A stretch of 64,000 nucleotides of DNA from Paenibacillus sophorae (GCF_018966525.1 NZ_CP076607.1:2976001-3040000), one strand, 5' to 3'. Counted from the first letter of the stretch, positions 35,165 through 44,875 are shown. Numbers and translations: made by a program. The notes: generated by a model from the sequence alone, not told the origin.

Positions 35165-37729
35165 TCCGACGCTTTTACCTCGACAGTTGCCGCCGCAGTC
35201 AGGCCGGATTTTCCCCCGTTTCGCACCGTGCATGCGACTTTCACCGCACACGGCGCTCCATCAATGCAGTCGTTTTACATGTGAATTGTCCAGTTTTTCC
35301 CTGTAAGTCATGATTTTCCTGCGCGCCTTGGGTTCAAACTCGCTGATATCGGTATTGGGATCGTTTACGGCCTCAAAACACTGTTTATGCATGGATACCA
35401 GATTGGATACCTTGTTCACCTTGTCCTCTGGCAATCCCGGGTTAATCCGGTGGGTATACGGCGTATGAGATATAAGCCAGCCGCCGCAGACTCTGCATTT
35501 TAGCCTGTCCCGATTGAGAGCATAGGCCCGGTTCATGTAAAATTCAAAGTTGTAGTGTCTTCCCCAGGGGCTATAGAGGATAACCTCAGACGTTCGCTCG
35601 TTGTATATTTCGTCCAGACGGTTGTTGATTCGCGTTCTTTTCGTCCGTTCAAAATAAAGTTGTCGGCCTTCGGCGGTGAATGGAGTCTCCTCTGGATTCT
35701 TGGCATAGGTTCTTTCCCACTTGCAAAATGACAGGTCGGTTATTCCAATATAGGAGTCCAGATAGTTAATCGCGGGAATTCCTCTTGTATACTTCTCGTG
35801 AACTCTCGGCAAATTCTGAGTGTCCTTGGCAGGTATCCATATGCCGTTGTACTGCTTGAGCCTCTGCTTGGCAGTCAGTCGCAGTCTATGAGCGTACTTC
35901 TGAACTGCGATATTAACCCATGTGCAGCACTGATAGTAGTTTACAATTCCCCGTATTTGACTATTCACCCGATTGATTTCTCGGACAACCTGTTCTCGAC
36001 TGGTGCAACGAGGTATTCCTTTGATGCTTTGCGCGATCGTGTTAACCTTTTGCTTCAGCCGTTTCCTGTCGGGCAGTGTTCTGGGGATATGGCCGTTTCT
36101 CGCTTTCCCTCTTACCACTTTGTATTCGTATCCAAGGAAGTGAATGTGTTTCTTGCGCACATCTGTAATCAGCGTTTTTTCGGAGGATAGATTGAGCTTC
36201 ATGTCTTTGTTTAGAAATTGCTGTATTCTCGCTTTCCAATCTTCCGCGTGTTGGCGAGAATCTGTGATGATAACAAAGTCATCCGCATATCTCACAAGAT
36301 ATCCAGGTGTCAGCGCACTTCTCTTTCGCAAGGCCTCAAGTTTCATATCGTGCCTTTTGTAGTTGTAGGCTGTCCTCTTGTTCTCCCATTGCTTTGTAAC
36401 CCATTCATCCAGAATATCCAGATAAACATTGGCAAGCAGGGGACTACAGAGGCCACCCTGAGGTGTGCCGTCTTCGTTGACCTCGCACTCATCTAAAACC
36501 CCGGCTTTCAGCATAGCCTTGACCATTTGAATCACTCGTCTGTCCTTGATGCCTAGATGGTACAGCCTTTTGAGCAGTATGGTGTGATTGATACGGTCAA
36601 AGCATTTGCTGATGTCGCCCTCGACAATCCAGTAGTATCCCGTCAGGTGTACGAGCGAAACCACCCGATCCAGCGCCATTTGTGCATCCCGCATAGGACG
36701 AAATCCGTAGGAATGTTTATAGAATTGGGCCTCCAATATCGGTTCCAGCACAATTCTCACGCATTCCTGGACGATTCTGTCCCGAATAGTTGGTATACCC
36801 AATGGGCGCTTCTCGGTTTTGCCAGGCTTGTCGATGTGCACCCGACGTATTTTCTGAGGTTTATAGTTCATAAATGCGCGCTGGATATCTTGAATGACCC
36901 ATTTGTATGGTTTTTGCAGATAGTCCTTGCCCATGACCTTGGAGTCTACTCCTGGAGTATGGCTTCCTTTGTTAGACTTGATGTTGTGTATGGCCGTGAT
37001 AATGGTTGCTTCCGCCGACATGAGTTCAATCAACCCTGTGAGAGATGGCCTATTTCCATTCTCAAACGCTGTTTTTGCTATTTGGTATAGTGCGTCAAGT
37101 GTGTTGCGCAGGTCTGTTTCCGATTTGGGGTAGTCGAATTGTTGTGCCATACGCACCACCCCCTTTCGGTGTTGGTGTTTTTGGTTTTAGTCAGGTTCGC
37201 CTACGGCTTCCTCGACAGACTGGTCACATGTTTGCTGCACTGACTATGCCCCTTTGCTCCACCGCCATTACGCGGCTTCATCACTACTACGGGCTGCTGT
37301 CCCATGGATTACGCAGACCATTTCCTGTCTGCCCGGACCGGTGTGTTACCCATGCTGCGCCTTGTGGCGCGTCCGTCCACGGTTCCCTTGTTCCCTATGC
37401 GTTAGCTTTACATTTCGGTTTTAGTCCGTCCCTTTGACCCGACTGCCATTTCCAGCTTGTGTGATATTCTGCCGGAAACATTCGACCTTATTTGGTTTTC
37501 TGCCGTTTTCCACGTGTACAAATGTAAAACGGCGGCAGTACCCCTCATGGGGGTGGGTGGCTGTATCATCACCCCAGCGATTACGAGTCGTACATTCGGG
37601 ACTTTTGTCAGTCAGTAATGACATTCTGAACATGACCGTTTTATAGCCTCCAGCGGGCAAAGCCGTCTCAGACTTCACTGCCGCCCTTCACCGAGCTTCG
37701 TACGGCACATCTAACACAATGCGGCGCAC
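35165..37729 (-). mobile_element. Full-length group II intron in the Tad operon
   Basis: On the minus strand the 5' end at 37729 begins GTGCGCCGCATTG after CTAATTCTCCGAC, and domain V reads GAGCGCCGTGTGCGGTGAAA with the complement GTCGCATGCACGGTG near 35210-35250. The 3' boundary is not exact (35160-35200). It sits between the DUF4320 gene and the TadE-like gene, in the direction of transcription, so it could splice from the operon mRNA. All required parts appear intact. Confidence 0.8.
35261..37150 (-). CDS. ltrA: Group II intron-encoded protein (reverse transcriptase/maturase/HNH)
   Basis: A 629-residue LtrA-like protein from the ATG at 37150. Reverse transcriptase blocks: VHIDKPGKTEKRPLGIPTIR, HSYGFRPMRDAQMALD, DISKCFDRI, GTPQGGLCSPLLANVYLD and the active site YLVRYADDFVIITD. 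The maturase domain follows (YYQCCTWVNIAVQKYAHRLR). The C-terminus is an HNH-type endonuclease: CRVCGG, then HTPYTHRI and LVSMHKQC. No stop or shift is seen, so intron homing may still work. Confidence 0.92.
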   Translation of the reverse strand: MAQQFDYPKSETDLRNTLDALYQIAKTAFENGNRPSLTGLIELMSAEATIITAIHNIKSNKGSHTPGVDSKVMGKDYLQKPYKWVIQDIQRAFMNYKPQKIRRVHIDKPGKTEKRPLGIPTIRDRIVQECVRIVLEPILEAQFYKHSYGFRPMRDAQMALDRVVSLVHLTGYYWIVEGDISKCFDRINHTILLKRLYHLGIKDRRVIQMVKAMLKAGVLDECEVNEDGTPQGGLCSPLLANVYLDILDEWVTKQWENKRTAYNYKRHDMKLEALRKRSALTPGYLVRYADDFVIITDSRQHAEDWKARIQQFLNKDMKLNLSSEKTLITDVRKKHIHFLGYEYKVVRGKARNGHIPRTLPDRKRLKQKVNTIAQSIKGIPRCTSREQVVREINRVNSQIRGIVNYYQCCTWVNIAVQKYAHRLRLTAKQRLKQYNGIWIPAKDTQNLPRVHEKYTRGIPAINYLDSYIGITDLSFCKWERTYAKNPEETPFTAEGRQLYFERTKRTRINNRLDEIYNERTSEVILYSPWGRHYNFEFYMNRAYALNRDRLKCRVCGGWLISHTPYTHRINPGLPEDKVNKVSNLVSMHKQCFEAVNDPNTDISEFEPKARRKIMTYREKLDNSHVKRLH

Positions 37730-37844
37730 GTCGGAGAATTAGAGCTTTTGTCACCCGTCACACCGGGTCAGGCGGGAACTGCCCCCGCCGATTCCGCATA
37801 GAGTTCAGATTGCATGGCAATCTGTCTGGTTTTATTACGCATTT

Positions 37845-38258
37845 CTACGCAGATTGTCCAGAAACAAGGCGCACGTACACCTCGCTTTTTCCGGTGGCCC
37901 TGGCAGTCAGTTCAATAGGGAAGGAACCAAAGCTGCCAAACAAACCGATGTTGACGGTGGTTTGCAGCGTTACGGTCACTTCTTCATCAATCTGGATCTG
38001 CCCGGTTCTGTTCCAGGAGACGGTGGGGTGTAACCCCGTCTGCGCCTGCAATTCCGCAGCCCGCTGCGAGGTCTCCGACCCGACTCTGCCGGAAATCTCC
38101 GCTTCCCGCGCCAGTTCGGTTGCATAGGTGTCCAGTTGATGCTTGGCTACGAACACCGGAAACACCTTAACGGCTAGCGCAACGCACAGCATCGCGGCCA
38201 GCACCAGAACAACCACATCCACATAGCCTTCGCCGCGTTTGCATCGAATGAATGGCAT
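37845..38258 (-). CDS. DUF4320 TadE-like protein
   Basis: A 137-residue protein: RCKRGEGYVDVVVLVLAAML, then CVALAVKVFPVFVAKHQLDT and ELAREAEISGRVGSET. I recall this as DUF4320, a TadE-like family in Clostridia conjugative elements. One membrane helix near the N-terminus, outer domain behind it. It lies between TadC and the group II intron. After its stop the 115 bases to the intron hold a GGCGGG/CCCGCC hairpin and no clear gene. Confidence 0.72.
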   Translation of the reverse strand: MPFIRCKRGEGYVDVVVLVLAAMLCVALAVKVFPVFVAKHQLDTYATELAREAEISGRVGSETSQRAAELQAQTGLHPTVSWNRTGQIQIDEEVTVTLQTTVNIGLFGSFGSFPIELTARATGKSEVYVRLVSGQSA

Positions 38259-38293
38259 GGCAGTTCTCCTTTCCTCATCGGATGGGCAAAGGC

Positions 38294-39166
38294 TTAAAAC
38301 AGCTTGCCCATCGCCTTCATGATTTCCATGCCCAAAATGACCATGTACATCAGCATAAAGCAGGCCAGCATGTAAAAGGAATATTTGCGAATTTTTCCGG
38401 GGCGCTTCATGGCGATCAGCTTCAGCCGCTGAATTTCCAGCAGCTTGAAATCATGGGCTAGCATTTCAAAATAGACGACGCCCTGGTCGCCGCGCAGCAC
38501 CGCCAGCAGTCCCCTTACCACATCGGATAACAACGTACTGCCAATGCGGGTTTCCAGCCGCATGAGCGCCGTTTCCTGATTGCCGCTTTTCATATCGGCA
38601 ATGGTAATATACAGTTCGCTTTGCAAGCTGCCGCCTGCATTTTTCGCATAGACTTCCAGCATCCGCAACACATCCCGCGTCGCCTTTAGCTCCTGGGCAA
38701 TCGTCGCTACAAAACGGGGCAGCTCCGCTTCGATATGCTCCCGTTTTTTCCGCAACACTTCATCAGCAGCGCGTATTTCCTTGAAATAAACGGCGATAGC
38801 CAGAAAAACAAATATAGGGGAGAGCAGCGGCAGCAGAGGAAGGGCGATCAATCCTCCAGAGAAAATCAGGCCCGCTTTGACAATGGCTTGGGCCAAGTAC
38901 GCCTCCGGAGTTAGCCGGATACCCGCAGATCGAAGAGTCGCGGCGCTTTTGCGCTTATAGTAGTTACTGAGCGTCAGCTTACCGGCCAGCCAGGCGGACA
39001 ACCGGAAGAGAAGTGTATCCAGATGAGACGTTTTGGGCTTGCCGGTTTTCGCTACCTGGATCACGGCGCGGGTGGCGGCAAAGGTAGGCAGCTTGAGAGC
39101 ATCGGCTAAAATGAAATAGGCTCCGGTTGCAACCAGCAAACCAAAGCACAACAGCAGTCCTGTCAT
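38294..39166 (-). CDS. tadC: TadC-like type II secretion F-domain protein
   Basis: A 290-residue membrane protein with helices at the start, around residues 95-125 and at the end (FYMLACFMLMYMVILG). The cytoplasmic part has ELPRFVATIAQELKATRDVL and a GspF-like pattern. In Tad pili two such proteins, TadB and TadC, form the platform on which the ATPase TadA acts. TadB is encoded two genes upstream. Confidence 0.75.
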   Translation of the reverse strand: MTGLLLCFGLLVATGAYFILADALKLPTFAATRAVIQVAKTGKPKTSHLDTLLFRLSAWLAGKLTLSNYYKRKSAATLRSAGIRLTPEAYLAQAIVKAGLIFSGGLIALPLLPLLSPIFVFLAIAVYFKEIRAADEVLRKKREHIEAELPRFVATIAQELKATRDVLRMLEVYAKNAGGSLQSELYITIADMKSGNQETALMRLETRIGSTLLSDVVRGLLAVLRGDQGVVYFEMLAHDFKLLEIQRLKLIAMKRPGKIRKYSFYMLACFMLMYMVILGMEIMKAMGKLF

Positions 39167-39185
39167 TTAAATGGTCACATCTCCT

Positions 39186-39934
39186 TTATCGCTCCCATTC
39201 TTCATCAAAGGCAGCTTCCTCCGTCGCCACGGCCAGCATCTCGAAAGCGGAGTAAGAGGCCGGTTCTTCCTGGCTTTTGAACGTAATGGCTTCATAGCTG
39301 GCGGATTTCTCTGCCGCTTTAGGCATCTGCCCTAACTGGGCGAGAGAAGCATAGCCCGTGCCGCCAATAATGATGTGATCCAAAATGTTGATGTGTAACG
39401 GTTCAAAGATGGCCGTCATCCGTTCCGTTAGCAGGAGGTCTTCCCAAGATGGTTTTAAACTGCCGCCCGGATGATTGTGGGCTAAAATAACCGAAGTGCA
39501 ATCACAGTTCAGTGCGGCTTTCAGAACATTTCGTGGATAAATTGGCGCTTCGGCAATGCCCCCTTCGGAAAGGATGCGAGTTTCAATGATTTGATTGCTA
39601 TTATCCAAAAATACGACCATAAACAGTTCCCGATCCCGTAGTCCGCTTAAAAAAGCGGAGAAGTAGCTGCCCGCCAGTTCCGGGGAGGTGATCTTCCGCT
39701 TAGCGTTTTCTTCCTCCCACTGGAGTACCCGATAGGACTGAAGAAAAGCATTTGCTACTCGACTTTAAGAAGCTGCTTGGGGGTAAGCTCCAGGGCATAG
39801 GGATGCTCCAGTACATTCATCAGGTTGTTGCTCGTGCCGTAGCGCTGCAATTTGCCTAATGGAATGCTGGTCAGCCGGTGGAGCGACCGGATATAATCGG
39901 CAATGATCTTTTCATCCAAAGGGACCGGGTCCAT
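39186..39934 (-). pseudogene. RadC/JAB-domain protein, split by a frameshift
   Basis: The N-terminal part (39755-39934) starts at the ATG after GAAGGGAGCGAATCCG and reads LGKLQRYGTSNNLMNVLEHP, ending ELTPKQLLKVE-TAG. The rest lies in another frame: NAFLQSYRVLQWEEENAKRK, then GLRDRELFMVVFLDNSNQII and the JAMM metal site LAHNHPGGSLKPSWED. The second frame has no usable start codon before residue MVVF at 39620, so one base change near 39757 probably broke the gene; the metal motif is intact, so a shorter product could be made. Such proteins are common in mobile elements. Confidence 0.6.
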
Positions 39935-40154
39935 CGGATTCGCTCCCTTCCGAAGCAGAAGACGCGATCCCCTGCAAAACTTGTTTGACGGCCTGAAGTT
40001 TTTCCATAAGCGCAGCAGGCAGTTTCCATTCCTCCAGCCGTTCCCAAAAGAGATGAGTGCCATGTTGGTGAATCAGCGCAGCCAACTGCTCAGTTTCCTG
40101 CGGCGTGGCCTCCATCAGTTTGCCCAGCAAGCGAGCGGTTTCCATTTCAGGCAT
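39912..40154 (-). CDS. Small hypothetical protein of the transfer operon
   Basis: An 80-residue, mostly helical, acidic protein: MPEMETARLLGKLMEATPQE and TEQLAALIHQHGTHLFWERL. AAGGAGGAGAACC precedes the ATG. It overlaps the RadC-like gene by 23 bases. I do not recognise a family. Confidence 0.6.
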   Translation of the reverse strand: MPEMETARLLGKLMEATPQETEQLAALIHQHGTHLFWERLEEWKLPAALMEKLQAVKQVLQGIASSASEGSESDGPGPFG

Positions 40155-40169
40155 GGTTCTCCTCCTTCC

Positions 40170-41108
40170 TCATCGTTTATATTCCAAAGGTCGGGTCAAT
40201 CGAATGACCGCCGCCAAAGAGACAAACAGCGTCAACGCGCAAAGGGCCAACACGATATGGCCGGGTGCGCTGGTGGTAAGGGTGTGAAACCAGTCCCGAT
40301 TGAGAAAATAGAGCAGCGGGATATTGCCCATCATCAGCAGGGACATCGTCAGAAATTCCTTCAGCGGCTCGTATAGCAAATAATCCAATTCCGCCGACAC
40401 GACACGCATATCGGACAACTTGGCGACAATGGGCATCAAGGTGGATTTCAGCGTCCGATCTTCCTGGCAGGCGATGAGCGCATCGCACCATTCCCGAAAC
40501 ACGCTATCGTTGATCCGTCCCTGCAATTGCTGGAGCGCCAGCCGGAGATTGGCGTGAATGAGCTTGGACTCCGCCAAAAACGCATGAAACACATCCGCCA
40601 CAGGGGGATTCAAATATGGCAGATTCTCCTCCACCGCCGCCAAAATGTTTTCGCTGCGCAGGTAGGAAGTGGTAATGACGGACAGTGCCGTTTCCAGTTC
40701 ACCATGCAGCCGCTTTTTGTAAAAGGTGGCAGTGAACAACACGGCCCAAAAGGGCAGCAGGGCAAAGCCGCCTGCCAGCACCGGCAACAGCCACAGGTTC
40801 CCCAGCAAGATCGCCAATAGCGCACCCGTAAGCGCCAGTGTCAGGGAACCGACCAGCAGCAAGCCCAGCTTATCGCTTTGCCCCGTTTGCTTCAAAATCG
40901 ACCGGGCTTCCTGTACCGTAGCTCGCCAGCCTTTGAGCTTCTTGGGACGTTGAACGGCCCGAATTTGTTTGCCCAGCGGTTGCCTGCGGGCGGGCAAGTG
41001 AGCCAGCAGCCGGGCAAGCTCCTGAGTCAAGACGCGGGGCGATAAGTTTAGTAGCAGCAAGCAGCCAGCGGACAAACCAATGAAGGAGAGCAAGAGCAAC
41101 TGCATCAT
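40170..41108 (-). CDS. tadB: TadB-like type II secretion F-domain protein
   Basis: A 312-residue protein with an N-terminal helix, a pair of helices near residues 85-125 (LGLLLVGSLTLALTGALLAI) and helices at the C-terminus. YKKRLHGELETALSVITTSY is the conserved GspF-like start of the cytoplasmic part. It begins with an ATGA overlap to the TadA gene. It should form the inner-membrane platform with TadC. Confidence 0.75.
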   Translation of the reverse strand: MMQLLLLSFIGLSAGCLLLLNLSPRVLTQELARLLAHLPARRQPLGKQIRAVQRPKKLKGWRATVQEARSILKQTGQSDKLGLLLVGSLTLALTGALLAILLGNLWLLPVLAGGFALLPFWAVLFTATFYKKRLHGELETALSVITTSYLRSENILAAVEENLPYLNPPVADVFHAFLAESKLIHANLRLALQQLQGRINDSVFREWCDALIACQEDRTLKSTLMPIVAKLSDMRVVSAELDYLLYEPLKEFLTMSLLMMGNIPLLYFLNRDWFHTLTTSAPGHIVLALCALTLFVSLAAVIRLTRPLEYKR

Positions 41109-42451
41109 GACGCTTCACCGCCTTGGAGCAGAGATTGAAGTTGATGGAGCGGCAAGCCGTTTTCCAGCAGCCGCTTTTGCAAGCCGGGCGAGATGTCGTT
41201 TACCTTCTCATAACCGCCTTCGATCCGAATTTGTCCGTTTTCTTCCCAAGTGGAATGAACGGCATAGCGGTAGAGAGTGCGAATCTCGCGGGTTCCATCC
41301 GGCAGGATGCCGCATTCGGTTATTTCCATGATTCTCCGCGTATTGTCCTCCAGCTTTTTCACGAACAGCACCAGCGGGAACGCCTCTGTGACCAGGTTAT
41401 ACAGGGTGTTGTCGTTCATCTCGTATTTTTGCGTGCAAAGCGTCACCATCCGGTAATAAGTGGCCAGGCAGGAGTTGGCATGAGTCGTGGTAATGACGGT
41501 ATGCCCGGTACGAGCCGCTTCCTGGGCAGCAAACGCTTCGGCAGATTTCATCTCCCCTACACAGATAATATCCGGGTTGGCGGTCAGGGCAAATTCCAGC
41601 AGCTTTTCCTGGTCGATGTTCTGGCGGGGGTCTTCACTGGCACGAGTCACCGTATGAACCACGTTGTTCAGCACATGGCCGTTTTCGTCTGTCATCACAA
41701 GATCAAACTCGCGGCAACCCTGCTCAATGGTGAAAATTCTTTTATCATAAGGGATGGTGGATAGCAGCCAGCTCATCAATGTCGTTTTGCCGCTGCCGGT
41801 TGCTCCGGTAACGCACATGGAGAGGCCGTAGCGCAAACATAGGCTTAAAAAATCCAGCATCTCGGCGGTGGCGGTGCCGCTCTGGATGAAATCCTCCCGC
41901 GCCAGCTTTTGCGGGTTGATGATCCGAATGGAGGCGGCAATCCCTTTTTCTTTATCTGTCACCGGCACGCCAAAGACGGTAATGCGGATATTGTTCGCCA
42001 GATGCCCGCGGACAATCGGCTGCGAGTAGTCCAGAATCATCCCGGACTGGTGCAATAGCCGCCGGATGACGTCTACCGCATGTTCCGGCGTAGCAAACTG
42101 TTCATCGGCGGGAACGATGCGTCCATCCGTATAGCTGATTTTCACATCGTTGTAGCCGTTGATGTTTAGTTCCTCCACCTCCCTTGAAAACAGGTAGCGG
42201 GTCAGGAAGGAGTATTCTACCATCTCGGCATACAGCCGGTCGATCAGTTCATCAAAGGTGAGTCCAGGCACATGCAGGCGGTGATCAGTGAGATACTGGC
42301 CCATGTAGGCGATAATCTGCTGCTTTTGCTCCTCCGGGCGGCGGCTCATAAGGGTGGCGTATTTGCCGGAGAGATAGGCTTGCATCTCTTTTAGCACATG
42401 GGCAAAGGGCTTGGATTCTGTTGCGGAGAAAAAGAGGGAAGCTTGGCTCAT
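41105..42451 (-). CDS. tadA: TadA/CpaF secretion ATPase
   Basis: A 448-residue hexameric ATPase of the VirB11/TadA family. Walker A is VTGATGSGKTTLMSWLL; the Asp box and Walker B lie in ALTANPDIICVGEMKSAEAF; the His box is TGHTVITTTHANS. LTRYLFSREVEELNINGYND is typical of CpaF. It would drive extension of a Tad pilus from TadB/TadC. It overlaps the TadZ stop by ATGA. Confidence 0.9.
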   Translation of the reverse strand: MSQASLFFSATESKPFAHVLKEMQAYLSGKYATLMSRRPEEQKQQIIAYMGQYLTDHRLHVPGLTFDELIDRLYAEMVEYSFLTRYLFSREVEELNINGYNDVKISYTDGRIVPADEQFATPEHAVDVIRRLLHQSGMILDYSQPIVRGHLANNIRITVFGVPVTDKEKGIAASIRIINPQKLAREDFIQSGTATAEMLDFLSLCLRYGLSMCVTGATGSGKTTLMSWLLSTIPYDKRIFTIEQGCREFDLVMTDENGHVLNNVVHTVTRASEDPRQNIDQEKLLEFALTANPDIICVGEMKSAEAFAAQEAARTGHTVITTTHANSCLATYYRMVTLCTQKYEMNDNTLYNLVTEAFPLVLFVKKLEDNTRRIMEITECGILPDGTREIRTLYRYAVHSTWEENGQIRIEGGYEKVNDISPGLQKRLLENGLPLHQLQSLLQGGEAS

Positions 42452-43299
42452 TTATCCTCACCTCGGCGTTTCGGCCATAAGCGTTGCAGCACATCGGCTA
42501 TTTTGCCGGATGATGTTGGACTAGAGGCGGGAACGGGCTTGGACGGATGATTCAGGTCCTGCGGTAAAAGCAAGCCGATGATCTGCCGGATGCCGGTGTT
42601 GTAGGCTGCGGCTTCTTTGCCGGAACAATCGTCCAGCAAACGGGCGGATGCCGCTTGCTGCTCCAGCGCGGCCACATGGGGCAGCGTCACCTGAATGCCG
42701 CCGAAGACCTCGCTGTATTCTCGACCGTCCTGCTCCGGCTTGACGTTAGAAAGAACGGAAATGGGCGTGGAGCGCCGAAAGCGGGCATCGGTTAAGAGCG
42801 GCAAGTAGGAAGCAAAGAACATGAGGCTTTTCAGGTCGCAGCTATGCAGACGAATCACGCTGTCCGCCAGTTCCAGTGCGACCGTAGAGATCGGGTCAAC
42901 AGAAAGGTAGCTTGCGCAGTCTACCAGCACCACATCCGCCAGATGGCGGGCCAGCGTCAGGAGATCAACCGCCCGTTCCCGGTCATAGCTGGGGTAAGAA
43001 AAAACGTTGTCTCCTTTTTTGTAACCCAGCAAGGCGATCTGCGGCGAAACATCCAGGGGCAGTGCATAACGCAGCAATTCCTCTTGTGTCAGTGCCGGAA
43101 GACTAAGCAGCTCCCCTAATGAGGAATGTTTGGCGGCTCCTTGCGGCGCAATCGTAGAAACCGAAGGGCAAAGGGCATCGCAGCAAAGGAGCAGGACGTT
43201 TTGCTTGCGGGCGGCTAGGGCTTGCGCTAGCTTGACAGCGGTGACGGTTTTACCGCTGTTTGGACTGCCCCATACCGCAATCAGGGATTTTTCAGTCAT
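42448..43299 (-). CDS. TadZ/CpaE-like ATPase
   Basis: A 283-residue ParA-fold protein from the ATG at 43299 (GGAGGAAGCTGCCC upstream). The P-loop is WGSPNSGKTVTAVKLAQALA; DVVLVDCASYLSVDP is the Walker B strand. TadZ localises the pilus machine to a pole or a site in the envelope. It sits between CpaB and TadA, the expected place in Tad operons. Confidence 0.78.
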   Translation of the reverse strand: MTEKSLIAVWGSPNSGKTVTAVKLAQALAARKQNVLLLCCDALCPSVSTIAPQGAAKHSSLGELLSLPALTQEELLRYALPLDVSPQIALLGYKKGDNVFSYPSYDRERAVDLLTLARHLADVVLVDCASYLSVDPISTVALELADSVIRLHSCDLKSLMFFASYLPLLTDARFRRSTPISVLSNVKPEQDGREYSEVFGGIQVTLPHVAALEQQAASARLLDDCSGKEAAAYNTGIRQIIGLLLPQDLNHPSKPVPASSPTSSGKIADVLQRLWPKRRGEDK

Positions 43300-44053
43300 G
43301 GGCAGCTTCCTCCGTTTTGGCCTGTTTGGCGGTAAAGTAGGCATCCTGCTTGTCGATAAACTGTTGGGCGGTGACGGCGTCTCCCCGGTATACGAGCGCC
43401 GCGTGAAGCTTACCCTTATTCTCCAGGTCGGCTAAAAGCTGCGCTTGCTCTGGCAGCACCAGCAACGTCAAGGTGGATGGCAATTCTTTTTCATCTTCCT
43501 CTTTGTCAGCAGGTGCATTGCTATTTGATTGGGCATCCTGACCGCTGCTGGCGGTGACGGCCAGCACCTCCACATATTGCAGTTCCGGCGGCATGGTGGT
43601 GGTACGAAGCTCGCCGTAGTCGGAGGCGATGAGAGTCACAATGTCGCTGGGTTGCAGCTTGCCGGACAATCCAGCGGCCAGGCTTTTGATGGTAACGGAG
43701 ATGGCCTGCTTGCTGCCGTTTAGCCGGTTCAGATAAGCGTCCAGCGGAGTCGCGGACAGTTTGGCAGGCAGCAGATAGTCTCCTTTTTTCAGGTCTACCG
43801 CAGCGTACTGGCCGATGACGGCATCGGCGGATTTCAGGATATCGGCTGGCAGCTGGTAGGCTCCCACTTTAACGGTTTCTACCTGTTCAGCAGTAACCAG
43901 TGCGCCTTTGGATACGTCCTTGACGATGCGGACAATTTCGGTCTGTTCGCTGGCCGTCCGGTTTAAAAGCGGTGCAATGCCCAGGCATAGTACGAGGGAG
44001 AGCAGAATGCACGTTGCGCCTAGGACAGTGCGATTTCGGAAAAGTTTTTTCAA
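43292..44053 (-). CDS. cpaB: CpaB-like pilus assembly protein (SAF domain)
   Basis: A 253-residue protein starting at a TTG 7 bases after AGGAGG. One N-terminal membrane helix (VLGATCILLSLVLCLGIAPL) is followed by a SAF domain: VKDVSKGALVTAEQVETVKV, and KGDYLLPAKLSATPLDAYL, then KQAISVTIKSLAAGLSG. CpaB/RcpC proteins act outside the membrane in Flp pilus assembly, perhaps binding peptidoglycan. Confidence 0.82.
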   Translation of the reverse strand: MKKLFRNRTVLGATCILLSLVLCLGIAPLLNRTASEQTEIVRIVKDVSKGALVTAEQVETVKVGAYQLPADILKSADAVIGQYAAVDLKKGDYLLPAKLSATPLDAYLNRLNGSKQAISVTIKSLAAGLSGKLQPSDIVTLIASDYGELRTTTMPPELQYVEVLAVTASSGQDAQSNSNAPADKEEDEKELPSTLTLLVLPEQAQLLADLENKGKLHAALVYRGDAVTAQQFIDKQDAYFTAKQAKTEEAAHD

Positions 44054-44069
44054 AGGAATAACCTCCTGT

Positions 44070-44507
44070 CTATGAAATGAGAAACGCCAAAACGCCGCCG
44101 GCGGACAAAAACGGAGCTAGCGGCAGCGCGGTTTGCTTGGCGGTTTGAAAGCCAAAGCGGAAGCCGATTCCGGCGGCAACGAGCAGTACTAGGGATAAAC
44201 CGATCATGCTTTGTAAGGTGCCATAGGCAGGTCCCAGCACAAACCCGCAAGCGGCCATCAGCTTGATGTCGCCGCCGCCGATTTTGCCCTTGGAAAGCAT
44301 GGCGGCAATCAGATATGGCAAGCCTGTAACAAGCAGCCCGAAGAAAGCGGGGAAGGGGGAGAAGTGCAACAGCCCGACAGCGCCGATTGCCAAGGGCAGG
44401 CTGTCCGGGATCTGTCGCGTCTTCAGGTCGTGAAGACTGGTGCAAAACAGTAAAGCGGTAAACAGAACGCCTTGAAGGACCATAACCGGCAGCAGTAGTC
44501 CGATCAT
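44070..44507 (-). CDS. Prepilin peptidase (A24, TadV/CpaA type)
   Basis: A 145-residue polytopic membrane protease from the ATG at 44507, which overlaps the preceding stop as ATGA. The two catalytic aspartates are in SLHDLKTRQIPD and KIGGGDIKLMA (GxGD). It would trim the leader of the Flp-like pilin and TadE-like proteins. Its short length, without the methylase domain, is typical of TadV. Confidence 0.88.
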   Translation of the reverse strand: MIGLLLPVMVLQGVLFTALLFCTSLHDLKTRQIPDSLPLAIGAVGLLHFSPFPAFFGLLVTGLPYLIAAMLSKGKIGGGDIKLMAACGFVLGPAYGTLQSMIGLSLVLLVAAGIGFRFGFQTAKQTALPLAPFLSAGGVLAFLIS

Positions 44508-44845
44508 GGCTTCTTCTGCTCCTTCCAGTGCCATTCAGCCATTGCGCGATACGGATACACCTTTTGGGTTTTCATGAACCGGATCATAAAGCGGACTTGA
44601 TCCAGCACAGACAGATTGTTCCGGTCCTTGGTCGTCATCATGATAGAGGCGGAAACACCGGTGAGAAACGTGACAACGGCAAGCGGTACGCTGCCTTTGA
44701 TGAACCAGAGGAGGACGGCCAAGGCAACGGCAATAGTGGAACCCAGGATGGCTTGCGCCAATTGTTGCTTGCCGAAACCGGGGAACCATTCCGCCTCTGG
44801 CTTCACACCCATCGGAATGTATAGGACTTGCGGTTCTTGTTTCAT
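44504..44845 (-). CDS. PrgI/VirB3-like conjugation membrane protein
   Basis: A 113-residue protein with two close membrane helices (LAQAILGSTIAVALAVLLWF and VPLAVVTFLTGVSASIMMT) and a basic C-terminus DQVRFMIRFMKTQKVYPYR. This layout matches PrgI/TrsC-type proteins, the Gram-positive counterparts of VirB3. It stands at the junction between the conjugation genes and the Tad block. Confidence 0.55.
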   Translation of the reverse strand: MKQEPQVLYIPMGVKPEAEWFPGFGKQQLAQAILGSTIAVALAVLLWFIKGSVPLAVVTFLTGVSASIMMTTKDRNNLSVLDQVRFMIRFMKTQKVYPYRAMAEWHWKEQKKP

Positions 44846-44875
44846 CGCCTTCTTCCTTTCTTTTGCAGAAGAAAG

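Noticed and set aside
35146..35244. N-terminal extension of the TadE-like gene
   Set aside because: These codons are the 3' end of the group II intron (domain V/VI) and would not be in a spliced mRNA.
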